NCBI RefSeq assembly: GCF_003985155.1
Contig: NZ_ML133691.1
Coordinates: 248,001-312,000 of the forward strand
From: Rhizobium vallis
Lineage (GTDB): Bacteria > Pseudomonadota > Alphaproteobacteria > Rhizobiales > Rhizobiaceae
Direction of reading: 5' to 3'
DNA: 64,000 nucleotides
Shown here: positions 40,215 to 48,579 of the stretch, one piece after another
Position numbering within the stretch: position 1 is the stretch's first letter
Layout of the letters: each line of letters opens with the position of its first letter
Translations under genes and position numbers: made by a program
Notes under the pieces: model-generated
The model's database searches: none
What the model saw: only the letters and a program-made list of their open reading frames with translations
What the model was told of the DNA's origin: nothing

Positions 40215-40241
40215 GGATGTTCCCCCTATTGGGATTGGAGT

Positions 40242-41249
40242 TCAGGTCGTTTCGCGGACAATGAGCTCGGGCACGATGACGATGCCGTGCTGACGGTTCT
40301 TGGTGGCGATGCGGCTGAGCAGCAGACGCACGGCTTCCTCGCCCATTTCCCGCTTCTGCACCCGCAAAGTGGTGAGCGCAGGCGACAGCAGTTCGGCGGT
40401 CGGGATGTCGTCGAAGCCGATCAGGGCGATTTGCCCGGGGATCGAAATGCCGGCGGCCCGGCAGGCCTTCATGGCGCCGATCGCATTGAGGTCGTTGTAG
40501 CAGACGAGGGCGTCGACCTCGGGTGCTTCCGCCAGCAGTTGTTCTGCAGCTGTCTGCCCGCCCGCTACAGTCGGATCGCAATAGACGATGCCGTGCGCCT
40601 TGAGCCCCTGGGCGGCCAGTGTCTTGCGGAAGCCGACAAGGCGGCTCTTGCCGCCGAACGAACTGCGGGGGCCTGCAATGATCGCGATCTTGCGGCGTCC
40701 GCGCTCGACCAGATGGTCGACGGCCAGTGACGCTCCGGTCTCGTAGTCCGTGACGATCGTTCCCGCGACCTCGTTGGGTGCCTCGCGATTGATGAGCACC
40801 ACGGCACGGTGCGGCCCGAGTGCCTTGTGGAGCGCGGCATCAGGCAATCGTGCGCTACACACGATGATCCCGTCGACCCGGTGCCGCAGCAGCGTCTCGA
40901 TGAGTTCCTCTTCGCGTTTGCTGCTCTCGACAACATTGGACAAAAGCAGGTTGTAGCCGGCAGCGCTGGCTGCATCCTCCGCCCCCCGGATGACTTCGGG
41001 AAAGAACGGATTGGTGATGTCGGGAACGAGAAGGCCGATGGTCTTCGATCGGTCGGAGCGCAATCCGCGCGCAAAAGGATTGGGCCGGTAGTTGAGTTCG
41101 TTGGCGGCCAGGATAATGCGCTGGCTGGTTTCAGCACTGGCTCCGCCCTGATCATTGAGCACGCGCGATACCGTCATCGGCGACACGCCTGCGGCACGCG
41201 CGACATCGGCGATGGTGACTTTGGATTCTGGCTCTTTTTGGCGGCTCAA
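40242..41249 (-). CDS. LacI family regulator of the oligosaccharide/iduronidase-like operon
   Basis: A 335-residue regulator. The helix-turn-helix and hinge are VTIADVARAAGVSPMTVSRVLNDQGGASAETSQRIILAANELNYRPNPFARGLRS. The sensor domain follows (IGLLVPDITNPFFPEVIRGAEDAA, IALIGFDDIPTAELLSPALTTLRVQKREMGEEAVRLLL). It is divergent from the ABC operon at 41443 and upstream of the fucosidase gene. Three sites of the form G-N-TAACGATAAC lie in the intergenic region, one of them 34 bp before this start codon, so both autoregulation and operon control are likely. Confidence 0.92.
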   Translation of the reverse strand: MSRQKEPESKVTIADVARAAGVSPMTVSRVLNDQGGASAETSQRIILAANELNYRPNPFARGLRSDRSKTIGLLVPDITNPFFPEVIRGAEDAASAAGYNLLLSNVVESSKREEELIETLLRHRVDGIIVCSARLPDAALHKALGPHRAVVLINREAPNEVAGTIVTDYETGASLAVDHLVERGRRKIAIIAGPRSSFGGKSRLVGFRKTLAAQGLKAHGIVYCDPTVAGGQTAAEQLLAEAPEVDALVCYNDLNAIGAMKACRAAGISIPGQIALIGFDDIPTAELLSPALTTLRVQKREMGEEAVRLLLSRIATKNRQHGIVIVPELIVRETT

Positions 41250-41282
41250 CAGGGTTGTCTCTTAAATGACCGGAAATTCTAC

Positions 41283-41294
41283 GATAACGATAAC
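41283..41294. promoter_or_regulatory. LacI-type operator 1 (regulator side)
   Basis: GATAACGATAAC, sharing the TAACGATAAC core with two further sites at 41371 and 41404. It is 34 bp before the LacI start codon on the minus strand. Confidence 0.7.
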
Positions 41295-41355
41295 TAACAT
41301 AATTTTCGGGAAAGCCAAGACAGAGTCGGCTTGGAATAGAGCACTCAGAATCTCT

Positions 41356-41415
41356 TTGACAAGATTTAACGGTAACGATAACGTTCGAGAAAGAGGAGAA
41401 TACGTTAACGATAAC
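41356..41415 (+). promoter_or_regulatory. Promoter and LacI-type operators 2 and 3 of the ABC operon
   Basis: TTGACA at 41356-41361, a 17-bp spacer and TAACGT at 41379-41384 form a possible promoter. Operator 2, GGTAACGATAAC (41371-41382), covers the -10 region, and operator 3, GTTAACGATAAC (41404-41415), lies 33 bp further, about three helical turns. The start codon of the binding-protein gene is at 41443. Confidence 0.7.
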
Positions 41416-41442
41416 CTAGAACGAGAGCATTGGGAGGAGAGA

Positions 41443-43368
41443 ATGCAACACGTCAGAACTCTACGCCGGCAGGTTGTTTCCACCGTTGCCGCAGCGGTCC
41501 TCATCGGTTCCTGTTGGGCCGGCGCCGCACTCGGGTTTCAGGAGGCGCCGGAACTCAAGGCGCTTGCCGATTCCGGCAAACTGCCGCCGGTCGACCAGCG
41601 GCTTCCCAAGGACCCGCTCGTGCTTACACCGCTTGAATCCGTCGGCACCTATGGCGGCACCTGGCGCACGGCCACCTTCGGCGGCGGCGACAGCGAGATC
41701 GAGCGTTCGATCGGCTATACAAGGCTGGTCCGCTGGAACCCGGAATGGACCGAGGTAATTCCCGACATCGCCAAGAGCGTCGAGGTCAATGACAACGCCA
41801 CCGAATATACGTTCACCCTGCGTCAAGGCACGCGCTGGTCGGACGGCGAACCTTTTACCGCCGACGATCTGGTGTGGTGGAACGAAAACGTGCTGCGCAA
41901 CACCAAGATTACGCCGGCAGCACCCGACTGGCTGACCGCCGGCGGGGAGACCGTCAAGGTCGAAAAGCTCGCCGACGACAAGGTTGTCTTCAAGTTTGCC
42001 GCGCCGAATGGCCTGTTCCTGATGAACATGGCGACCGTGCGCGGCTCCGATATCCTGGCGGCTGCACCGGCGCATTACCTCAAGCAGTTCCACAAGGACT
42101 TCAATCCCGACGGCATCGATGCCCTGGTGAAGGCGGCCGGTGCGACCGACTGGGTCCAGCTCTTCAACAACAAGACCGGCTTTCCCGGCCGCTGGCGCGA
42201 TCTCGGCCGCCCGACGCTCGATGCCTGGGTGCTGACCGCGCCCTATAACGGCACGACCCAGGTCGTCGCTGAGCGCAATCCCTATTATGCCAAGGTGGAT
42301 ACCGCAGGAAACCAGCTGCCTTATTTCGATCGCATCACCATCGACGTGATGCAGGATACGCAGGCGATCATCCTGAAGGCGATCAGCGGTGAAATCGACA
42401 TGCAGAACCGCTTCATCGAGACGACGGATGCCCGCACTGTGATCGTGCAGAACCAGCAGAAGGGCGGCTACGGCCTGTTCGTCGCCCGGCCGGCATGGTC
42501 GAACGCGCTGCTGATCACGCTCAACCAGACCCACAAGAATCCGGCGCTGCGCGCCGTCTTCTCCAACAAGGATTTCCGCATTGGCCTCAGCTACGCGATC
42601 AACCGCGAGGAACTCAACCAGCTGATCTATGCCGGGCAGGCCAAGCCCTATCAGGCGGCGCCCCGTGAAGGCACCGCGCTCTACGACGAGAAGATGGCGA
42701 CGCAGTATCTCGAATATAATGTCGACCTCGCCAATCAATATCTCGATAAGGCGGGTCTCACTAAACACGACGCCGAAGGCTACCGCCTCGGCCAGGACGG
42801 CAAGCGGATCACCTTTGCGATCGACGCCTTGACCGGAAGCCCGATCCAGGTCGACGCCCTTGAGATGATCCAGCGCTACTGGCGGGCTGTCGGCATCGAC
42901 ATGCAGCCGCGTCCGGCCGAACGGTCGCTGATCTTCTCCCGCCTGCAGAACAACGAGAATGACGGCCTGGGATGGGTCGGTGGCGGCGGTTACGACTTCC
43001 TCGGCCTGCTCGATCCCAAATGGTATTTCCCGCACGAATATGAATCGAGCTTCGCGACAGCCTGGGGCCTCTACTATCAGAATCCCAAGGATCCGAACGC
43101 TGAGGAGCCGAGCCCCGCTGCCAAGAAGCAGATGGACCTCTACCGCCAGGTGCAGGAAGCCCCGACGCTCGAAAAGCAGCTGGCCGCGATGAAGGAACTG
43201 CTGGCGATCACCCGTGACGAGTTCTACGTCATCGGCACGAACCTGGAGCCTGACCGCGTCGGCATCGTCAAGACCAACATGCACAACGTGCCCAAGGTCA
43301 TTCCCAGCACGTCGTTCTACATGACGCCGGGACCGGCAAAGCCGGAGACCTTCTACTACCAGCAATAA
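41443..43368 (+). CDS. ABC transporter substrate-binding protein (family 5, oligosaccharide/peptide type)
   Basis: A 641-residue periplasmic binding protein starting at ATG 41443 (TGGGAGGAGAGA before it); the frame is open upstream through the operators but that part cannot be coding. The signal peptide is MQHVRTLRRQVVSTVAAAVLIG with cleavage near ALG/FQEAP. SBP family 5 features follow: VIPDIAKSVEVNDNATEYTFTLRQGTRWSDGEPFTADDLVWW and DFRIGLSYAINREELNQLIY. At over 600 residues it is in the longer branch that in rhizobia and Thermotoga binds oligosaccharides. In this operon it likely binds an oligosaccharide or glycoside. A hairpin follows the stop. Confidence 0.92.
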   Translation: MQHVRTLRRQVVSTVAAAVLIGSCWAGAALGFQEAPELKALADSGKLPPVDQRLPKDPLVLTPLESVGTYGGTWRTATFGGGDSEIERSIGYTRLVRWNPEWTEVIPDIAKSVEVNDNATEYTFTLRQGTRWSDGEPFTADDLVWWNENVLRNTKITPAAPDWLTAGGETVKVEKLADDKVVFKFAAPNGLFLMNMATVRGSDILAAAPAHYLKQFHKDFNPDGIDALVKAAGATDWVQLFNNKTGFPGRWRDLGRPTLDAWVLTAPYNGTTQVVAERNPYYAKVDTAGNQLPYFDRITIDVMQDTQAIILKAISGEIDMQNRFIETTDARTVIVQNQQKGGYGLFVARPAWSNALLITLNQTHKNPALRAVFSNKDFRIGLSYAINREELNQLIYAGQAKPYQAAPREGTALYDEKMATQYLEYNVDLANQYLDKAGLTKHDAEGYRLGQDGKRITFAIDALTGSPIQVDALEMIQRYWRAVGIDMQPRPAERSLIFSRLQNNENDGLGWVGGGGYDFLGLLDPKWYFPHEYESSFATAWGLYYQNPKDPNAEEPSPAAKKQMDLYRQVQEAPTLEKQLAAMKELLAITRDEFYVIGTNLEPDRVGIVKTNMHNVPKVIPSTSFYMTPGPAKPETFYYQQ

Positions 43369-43381
43369 AGTCAAATGATCG

Positions 43382-43412
43382 GCAGGAATGGCGCCATGGT
43401 CGTCATTCCTGC
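43382..43412 (+). other. Intercistronic hairpin after the family 5 binding protein
   Basis: GCAGGAATG at 43382-43390 pairs with CATTCCTGC at 43404-43412 across a 13-nt loop that itself contains GGCGCC. It lies in the 100 bp before the permease gene. No T-run follows. Confidence 0.6.
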
Positions 43413-43468
43413 ATCAGCCCCGCCCAATCCCAATCCAGTCGGCGACTGCCGATTGCAGGAGCTTGAAC

Positions 43469-44455
43469 ATGGCCGGCTTCATCATCAGACGTCTGCTTTA
43501 CATGATCCCGATGATGTTCGCGATCTCGGTGGTGACCTTTATCATCATCCAGCTGCCGCCCGGCGACTTCCTGACCGCGATGACCGCGCGTCTGGCCTCG
43601 CAGAACGAGACCATCGATCCCGGCGTCATCGCCGGCCTGCGCGAACGCTACGGCCTCGACCAGCCATGGCCAGTGCAATACTGGAAATGGATCAGCGGCA
43701 TCCTGCTGCGCGGCGATTTCGGCCAGTCCCTCGATTGGAACAAGCCGGTCAGCGAGCTGATCTGGGCCCGCATGGGCATGACGATGGTGGTCTCGGTCAC
43801 CACGCTGCTCTTCGTCTGGGCGGTGGCCTTTCCGATCGGCATCTATTCGGCTGTGCGGCAATATTCGGTCGGCGATTACTTCGCCACCTTCTTCGGCTTT
43901 CTCGGGCTCGCCATTCCGAACTTCCTGCTGGCGCTGGTGCTGATGTTCGTCTCATCGCAGTATTTCGGCCAAAGCGTCGGCGGGCTGTTTTCACCCAACT
44001 ACATCAACGCCGCCTGGAGCTGGGGCAAGCTCGGCGACCTCCTCTCGCACATGTGGATTCCGGTCGTCGTGCTCGGCACCGGCGCCACGGCGGCGCTGAT
44101 CCGCATCATGCGCGCCAACCTGCTGGACGAGCTCAACAAGCCCTATGTCGACATGGCCCGCGCCCGGGGTTTGAGCGAGATCCGGCTGCTCCTGAAATAT
44201 CCGGTGCGGGTGGCGCTCAATCCGTTCGTCTCCACAGTCGGCTGGGTGCTGCCGCACCTCGTCTCCGGATCGGTGGTGGTGTCGATCGTCCTCAGCCTGC
44301 CGATAACAGGCCCGCTCCTGCTCAATGCGCTGTTTGCCCAGGACATGTATCTCGCCGGCACCTTCATCCTGCTGATGAGCATGCTGACGCTCATTGGCAC
44401 GCTGATCTCAGATCTGCTGCTCGCCTGGCTCGACCCACGCATCCGCAACGGCTGA
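43469..44455 (+). CDS. ABC transporter permease (DppB type)
   Basis: A 328-residue permease starting at ATG 43469 (GCAGGAGCTTGAAC before it). FIIRRLLYMIPMMFAISVVTFIIIQLPPGDF is the classical DppB/OppB opening. LRERYGLDQPWPVQYWKWISGILLRGDFGQS and the EAA loop MARARGLSEIRLLLKYPVRVALNPFVS are also diagnostic. It is the first membrane subunit of the importer. Confidence 0.92.
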   Translation: MAGFIIRRLLYMIPMMFAISVVTFIIIQLPPGDFLTAMTARLASQNETIDPGVIAGLRERYGLDQPWPVQYWKWISGILLRGDFGQSLDWNKPVSELIWARMGMTMVVSVTTLLFVWAVAFPIGIYSAVRQYSVGDYFATFFGFLGLAIPNFLLALVLMFVSSQYFGQSVGGLFSPNYINAAWSWGKLGDLLSHMWIPVVVLGTGATAALIRIMRANLLDELNKPYVDMARARGLSEIRLLLKYPVRVALNPFVSTVGWVLPHLVSGSVVVSIVLSLPITGPLLLNALFAQDMYLAGTFILLMSMLTLIGTLISDLLLAWLDPRIRNG

Positions 44456-44467
44456 GGGACGATAGAT

Positions 44468-45601
44468 ATGACTGATCAAGCCATCGCGCTACAGCCAGAA
44501 CTGATCCAGAATTCCGACGCTGTCGCCGGGCAGTGGAAGCTCATCTGGCGGCGCTTCTGCCGCCACCGGCTGGCGCTCGCAGCTGGCGTCGTCATCTTCC
44601 TGATCTACCTTGTCGCCATATTCGCCGAGGTTCTCGCCCCGGTCTCATCGCAGACCTACGATTCACGCTACACCTATGCGCCGCCCCAGCAGCTCAGGTT
44701 CGCCGGCTACGATGCGGCTGGCGGATTTCATCCGCTTTACGTCAACGGTTATACGATGAAGGTCGACCCGATCGCGCTCAGCCGCAATTATGCGCCTGAT
44801 CCGGCCATCGTCATTCCCGTCGGCTTCTTCGTCAAAGGCGAACCCTACCGGCTTTGGGGGCTGTTCGATCTCAACCGGCATTTCATCGGCCCGACCGAGA
44901 TGGGCAAACCATTCTACCTGTTCGGCGCCGACCGGCTCGGCCGCGATGTCTTCAGCCGGACGGTCCACGGCACCCGCGTCTCGATGTCCGTAGGCCTGAT
45001 CGGGGTGGCAATCAGCCTGGTCCTCGGCATCATTCTGGGCGGTATCTCGGGACTTTATGGCGGCTGGGTGGACGATGTGATCCAGCGCTCTATCGAACTC
45101 ATCAACTCGATCCCGACCATCCCGCTGTGGATGGGCCTTGCGGCGGCCGTTCCAATCAGCGCCGATCCGATCCTGGTCTATCTCTGGATCACGGTCATCC
45201 TGTCGCTGATCGGCTGGACCGATCTGGCGCGTGTGGTGCGCGGCCGTTTCCTCTCGCTCAAGACCGAGGACTTCGTCATCGCCGCCGGCCTCGATGGTTG
45301 CTCCCATATGCGCATCATCTGGCGGCACATGGTGCCTTCCTTCATGAGCCACATCATCGCCTCGGTGACGCTCGCCATCCCGACGATGATCCTGGCCGAA
45401 ACCGCGCTTTCCTTCTTGGGCATCGGCCTGCGCCCGCCTGTCGTGAGCTGGGGCGTGCTGCTTCAGGAAGCGCAGAACATTCTCGCGGTCTCGAGCGCGC
45501 CCTGGCTGTTTCTTCCCGGCCTGGCGGTGATCGTCACGGTGCTCGCCCTCAATTTCCTCGGTGATGGATTACGCGATGCTGCAGATCCCTATGAATACTG
45601 A
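44468..45601 (+). CDS. ABC transporter permease (DppC type)
   Basis: A 377-residue permease of the DppC/OppC class, with the conserved FGADRLGRDVFSRTVHGTRVSMSVGLIGVAISLVLGIILGGISG and the EAA loop VIAAGLDGCSHMRIIWRHMVPSFMSHIIA. It is longer than usual (about 300) because of a periplasmic insert at about residues 60-150 (SRYTYAPPQQLRFAGYDAAGG and onward), as found in the oligosaccharide branch. Confidence 0.92.
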   Translation: MTDQAIALQPELIQNSDAVAGQWKLIWRRFCRHRLALAAGVVIFLIYLVAIFAEVLAPVSSQTYDSRYTYAPPQQLRFAGYDAAGGFHPLYVNGYTMKVDPIALSRNYAPDPAIVIPVGFFVKGEPYRLWGLFDLNRHFIGPTEMGKPFYLFGADRLGRDVFSRTVHGTRVSMSVGLIGVAISLVLGIILGGISGLYGGWVDDVIQRSIELINSIPTIPLWMGLAAAVPISADPILVYLWITVILSLIGWTDLARVVRGRFLSLKTEDFVIAAGLDGCSHMRIIWRHMVPSFMSHIIASVTLAIPTMILAETALSFLGIGLRPPVVSWGVLLQEAQNILAVSSAPWLFLPGLAVIVTVLALNFLGDGLRDAADPYEY

Positions 45602-46640
45602 TCCCAATTTCGTCGTCGCCGGCGGGCGGCGCGCCGGTCGCGACACACTGATCGAGGTCGACGACCTAAGGACCCATTTCTTTGGCGGTGCGGGCACGAT
45701 CCGGGCCGTCGACGGCGTTTCCTTTTCCATCCCGCGCGGCAAGACGGTCTGCGTTGTCGGCGAATCCGGTTCGGGCAAGAGCATTACCGGCCGCTCGATC
45801 CTCAATCAGGTTCCGCGCGGCGGGCGGATCGTCTCGGGTGCGATCCGCTACCGGCCCGACCGGGCAGCACCTGCCATGGATCTGGCGGCGCTCGACCCAC
45901 GCGGCCACGACATGCGCGCGATCCGCGGCGCCCAGATCGGCCTGATCAGTCAGGAGCCGATGGCTGCCCTTTCGCCCGTCCATACGATTGGCAACCAGAT
46001 GGTGGAGGTGATCCGCCTGCATCTGAAGATGGGAAAGAAGGAGGCGCGCGAACATGCGATCGAGACCTTAGCCCTGGTCGGCATTCCCCGGCCGGCCGAG
46101 CGTATGGAAAGCTATGCCTTCCAGTTTTCCGGCGGTATGCGCCAGCGCGTCTGCATCGCGCTCGCGCTCGCCTGCCGTCCCAAGCTCCTGATCGCCGACG
46201 AGCCGACCACCGCGCTCGATGTCACTACCCAGGCCAATATCCTCGATCTGCTCTCCTCGCTGCAGGCCGAATTCGGGCTCTCCGTGCTGTTCGTCACCCA
46301 TGATCTCGGCGTGGTGGCCGAGATCGCCGACGAGGTGGTCGTCATGTATGTCGGCCGGGTCGTGGAGGCGGGTGATGTCGACACGATCTTCCACGCGCCG
46401 GCTCATCCCTACACCAAGGCGCTGCTGCAATCTGTGCCCCGCATGCACGGGGCGCCCACCGAACGGCTGGCGGTCATCGACGGCATGGTGCCCTCGCGTT
46501 TCGCACGGCCCGAAGGCTGCAGCTTTCATCCCCGATGCAAACAGGCGAGGGCGGGCCTCTGCGACCAGAGTGATCCCCAATCCGTCGTCATCGGCGACGG
46601 GCATGTCGCCAGCTGTCTGCTTTACGAGGGAGGACTCTGA
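45591..46640 (+). CDS. ABC transporter ATP-binding protein (DppD type)
   Basis: A 349-residue ATPase. I choose ATG 45591, overlapping the permease stop by 11 bp; ATG 45561 would add ten residues. Walker A GESGSGKSIT, Q-loop LISQEPMAALSPVHTIGNQ, signature FSGGMRQRVCIALAL, Walker B KLLIADEPTTALDVTTQ, switch FVTHDLGVVAEIAD. The C-terminal oligopeptide-transporter cysteine motif (GCSFHPRCKQARAGLC) is complete, typical of an Fe-S or zinc-binding tail. Confidence 0.92.
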   Translation: MNTDPNFVVAGGRRAGRDTLIEVDDLRTHFFGGAGTIRAVDGVSFSIPRGKTVCVVGESGSGKSITGRSILNQVPRGGRIVSGAIRYRPDRAAPAMDLAALDPRGHDMRAIRGAQIGLISQEPMAALSPVHTIGNQMVEVIRLHLKMGKKEAREHAIETLALVGIPRPAERMESYAFQFSGGMRQRVCIALALACRPKLLIADEPTTALDVTTQANILDLLSSLQAEFGLSVLFVTHDLGVVAEIADEVVVMYVGRVVEAGDVDTIFHAPAHPYTKALLQSVPRMHGAPTERLAVIDGMVPSRFARPEGCSFHPRCKQARAGLCDQSDPQSVVIGDGHVASCLLYEGGL

Positions 46641-47698
46641 TGGCCGGTTCCGCGACACCGCGCAGCCCGTTGCTCGAACTCAATGACCTCAGGATGCATT
46701 TCCCCATTCGCAAGGGCGCGTTCCGGCACGTGGTCGGACACGTGAAGGCGGTCGACGGCGTTTCGCTTCGCGTCGAGGATGGCGAAACACTCGGCATTGT
46801 CGGCGAATCCGGCTGCGGCAAGTCGACACTTGCCCGCACCATCCTGCGCATCTATCGGCCCACAGGCGGAGAAATCCGCTATCGCGACCGCAGGGGCGGC
46901 ACGGTCGATCTGGCGGCGCTGTCGGGTCCGGCCCTCAAGGACATCCACCGCGATCTGCGCATGGTGTTTCAGGACCCGCAATCCTCGCTCAACCCGCGCC
47001 TTCCGGTGATCGACATCATCGGCGAGGTGTTGAGCGTCAACGGCATCGTCAAGGGCCGGGAACTCGAGCACCGGGTCGCCGATCTCATGCAGAGCGTCGG
47101 TTTGCGCCCCGAATATATGCGCCGCTATCCCCACGCTTTCTCGGGCGGCGAGCGTCAGCGCATCGGCATCGCCCGGGCGCTGGCGTCCAATCCGCGCCTG
47201 GTGATTGCCGATGAAGCCGTCTCGGCGCTCGATGTCAGCGTGCAGGCGCAAACCATCAACCTGCTGCAGGACCTGCAGGAACAATTCGGCCTGACCTATC
47301 TCTTCGTCGCGCACGATCTCTCGGTCGTCAGGCACATCTCGGACAATATTGCCGTCATGTATGTCGGCCATGTCGTCGAAAAGGCGCCGACCGAGCAGAT
47401 CTTTTCGCGCCCGCTCCACCCTTATACCGAAGCGCTGCTCTCGGCCGTGCCGATCGCCGATCCACGGCTGCGCCGCCATGGCCAGCGCATCCGGCTGGCG
47501 GGCGAGGTTGCCGATCCTGCCCACCCGCCTCCCGGCTGCGCATTTCATCCGCGCTGCCGCTACGCGACCGCGCTTTGCAAGCAGGCAGCACCGGCTCTGC
47601 GCACCGTCACTGATGATGGGCACGCAGTCGCCTGCCATCACGCCGAAGCCTTGAACCTCAATCCCTTTGCCGACCGTACCGTTCCGGAGTTCAACTGA
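46640..47698 (+). CDS. ABC transporter ATP-binding protein (DppF type)
   Basis: A 352-residue second ATPase, overlapping the first by one base (TGATG). Walker A GESGCGKSTL, Q-loop MVFQDPQSSLNPR, signature FSGGERQRIGIARAL, Walker B RLVIADEAVSALDVSVQ, switch FVAHDLSVVRHISDN. Note Ala for the usual Pro (DEAVSALD), a common variant. The C-terminal motif GCAFHPRCRYATALCKQ is present. It forms the ATPase pair with the DppD-type subunit. Confidence 0.92.
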   Translation: MAGSATPRSPLLELNDLRMHFPIRKGAFRHVVGHVKAVDGVSLRVEDGETLGIVGESGCGKSTLARTILRIYRPTGGEIRYRDRRGGTVDLAALSGPALKDIHRDLRMVFQDPQSSLNPRLPVIDIIGEVLSVNGIVKGRELEHRVADLMQSVGLRPEYMRRYPHAFSGGERQRIGIARALASNPRLVIADEAVSALDVSVQAQTINLLQDLQEQFGLTYLFVAHDLSVVRHISDNIAVMYVGHVVEKAPTEQIFSRPLHPYTEALLSAVPIADPRLRRHGQRIRLAGEVADPAHPPPGCAFHPRCRYATALCKQAAPALRTVTDDGHAVACHHAEALNLNPFADRTVPEFN

Positions 47699-48531
47699 TG
47701 CCCGATTTCATTCCACGCTCCGAGCAGCGTCCTATTGTGGATACCTCCTCCAAGACGCTCGATCTCATCTACTTCGATCTCGTCACGCTCGCCTCCAACG
47801 AGCAGGACACCCGGCGGCTGCCTGCGCACGAAAGCCTCTACGTCGTGCTGTCGGGTCAGGTGGATATCGAGGTGGATGACATCATGTTCGAAGCGGTGGG
47901 CCGGCGAGCCGATATCTGGGGAGGCGATGCGGACTCGGTTTACGCGCCCGTCAATGCCAATGTCCGGATATCGGCTCACGGCGGACCGGCCGAGGTCGCC
48001 ATCGCCGGCGGCCTTTGCGAGACGCGTTATGCCGCGTTCCGGGTGACGCCTGATGAGGTCGACGCGGTCAATGTAGGCTCGTCCGACACGCACAGCCAGC
48101 GGAGGATCGTCCATCTGCTCGGCCAACGGCAGAATGGCCGCTGCGGCAACCTTCTGGTGAGCGAACTCTATGCCGGCGAGGGCTGCTGGTCCGGTTATCC
48201 CCCTCACAAACACGACACCGAAGACGGCGATGCCGAGACCCTCCACGAGGAGCTCTATCACTACCGTTTCCAGCCCGAGACTGGCTTCGGCAGCCAGATC
48301 ACCTATGACGAGGATGGCCCGGTCAAGATCCTGATGACCCGTCACGGCGACACCTTCCTGCTCGACCGGGGTTACCACCCGACCGTCACCTCGCCGGGGC
48401 ATCGCGGCTACATCTTCACCATCCTCGTCGGCAAGCACCGCCGCGGGCTGATCCAGCGTTTCGATCCCGCCCATCAGCATCTGACCAAAACCATCCCCGG
48501 CATCGATGCGATGCGCGACAAGTTCAAATGA
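47698..48531 (+). CDS. IolB-like (5-deoxy-glucuronate isomerase family) cupin protein
   Basis: A 277-residue two-cupin protein starting in the stop of the DppF-type gene (TGATG). GCWSGYPPHKHDTEDGDAETLHEELYHYRFQPETGFGSQ (about residues 162-200) is the hallmark of IolB, giving the metal-binding His-X-His and Glu; the second cupin ends in SPGHRGYIFTILVGKHRRGL. IolB isomerises 5-deoxy-glucuronate in inositol catabolism, but no other iol gene is present here. A related role, isomerising a free uronic acid released by the glycosidase encoded next (pyranose to ketose), is the most sensible inference. Confidence 0.85.
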   Translation: MPDFIPRSEQRPIVDTSSKTLDLIYFDLVTLASNEQDTRRLPAHESLYVVLSGQVDIEVDDIMFEAVGRRADIWGGDADSVYAPVNANVRISAHGGPAEVAIAGGLCETRYAAFRVTPDEVDAVNVGSSDTHSQRRIVHLLGQRQNGRCGNLLVSELYAGEGCWSGYPPHKHDTEDGDAETLHEELYHYRFQPETGFGSQITYDEDGPVKILMTRHGDTFLLDRGYHPTVTSPGHRGYIFTILVGKHRRGLIQRFDPAHQHLTKTIPGIDAMRDKFK

Positions 48532-48579
48532 TCCGGCCTGGCCTTTGCTGCCGACTTTCCGTTCAAGGAGAAACGATCC

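Noticed and set aside
41266..41442. Upstream extension of the family 5 binding protein gene
   Set aside because: It would translate through three operators and bury the signal peptide 59 residues inside the protein; ATG 41443 has the strong ribosome site.
41461..43374. 637-codon open frame antisense to the family 5 binding protein
   Set aside because: GC-rich codon bias leaves antisense frames open; the sense protein has full family features and a signal peptide, and the antisense frame has none.
443..43412. Dispersed palindromic repeat family (REP-like) after binding-protein genes
   Set aside because: The five hairpins share position but not sequence, so they are not copies of one repeat.
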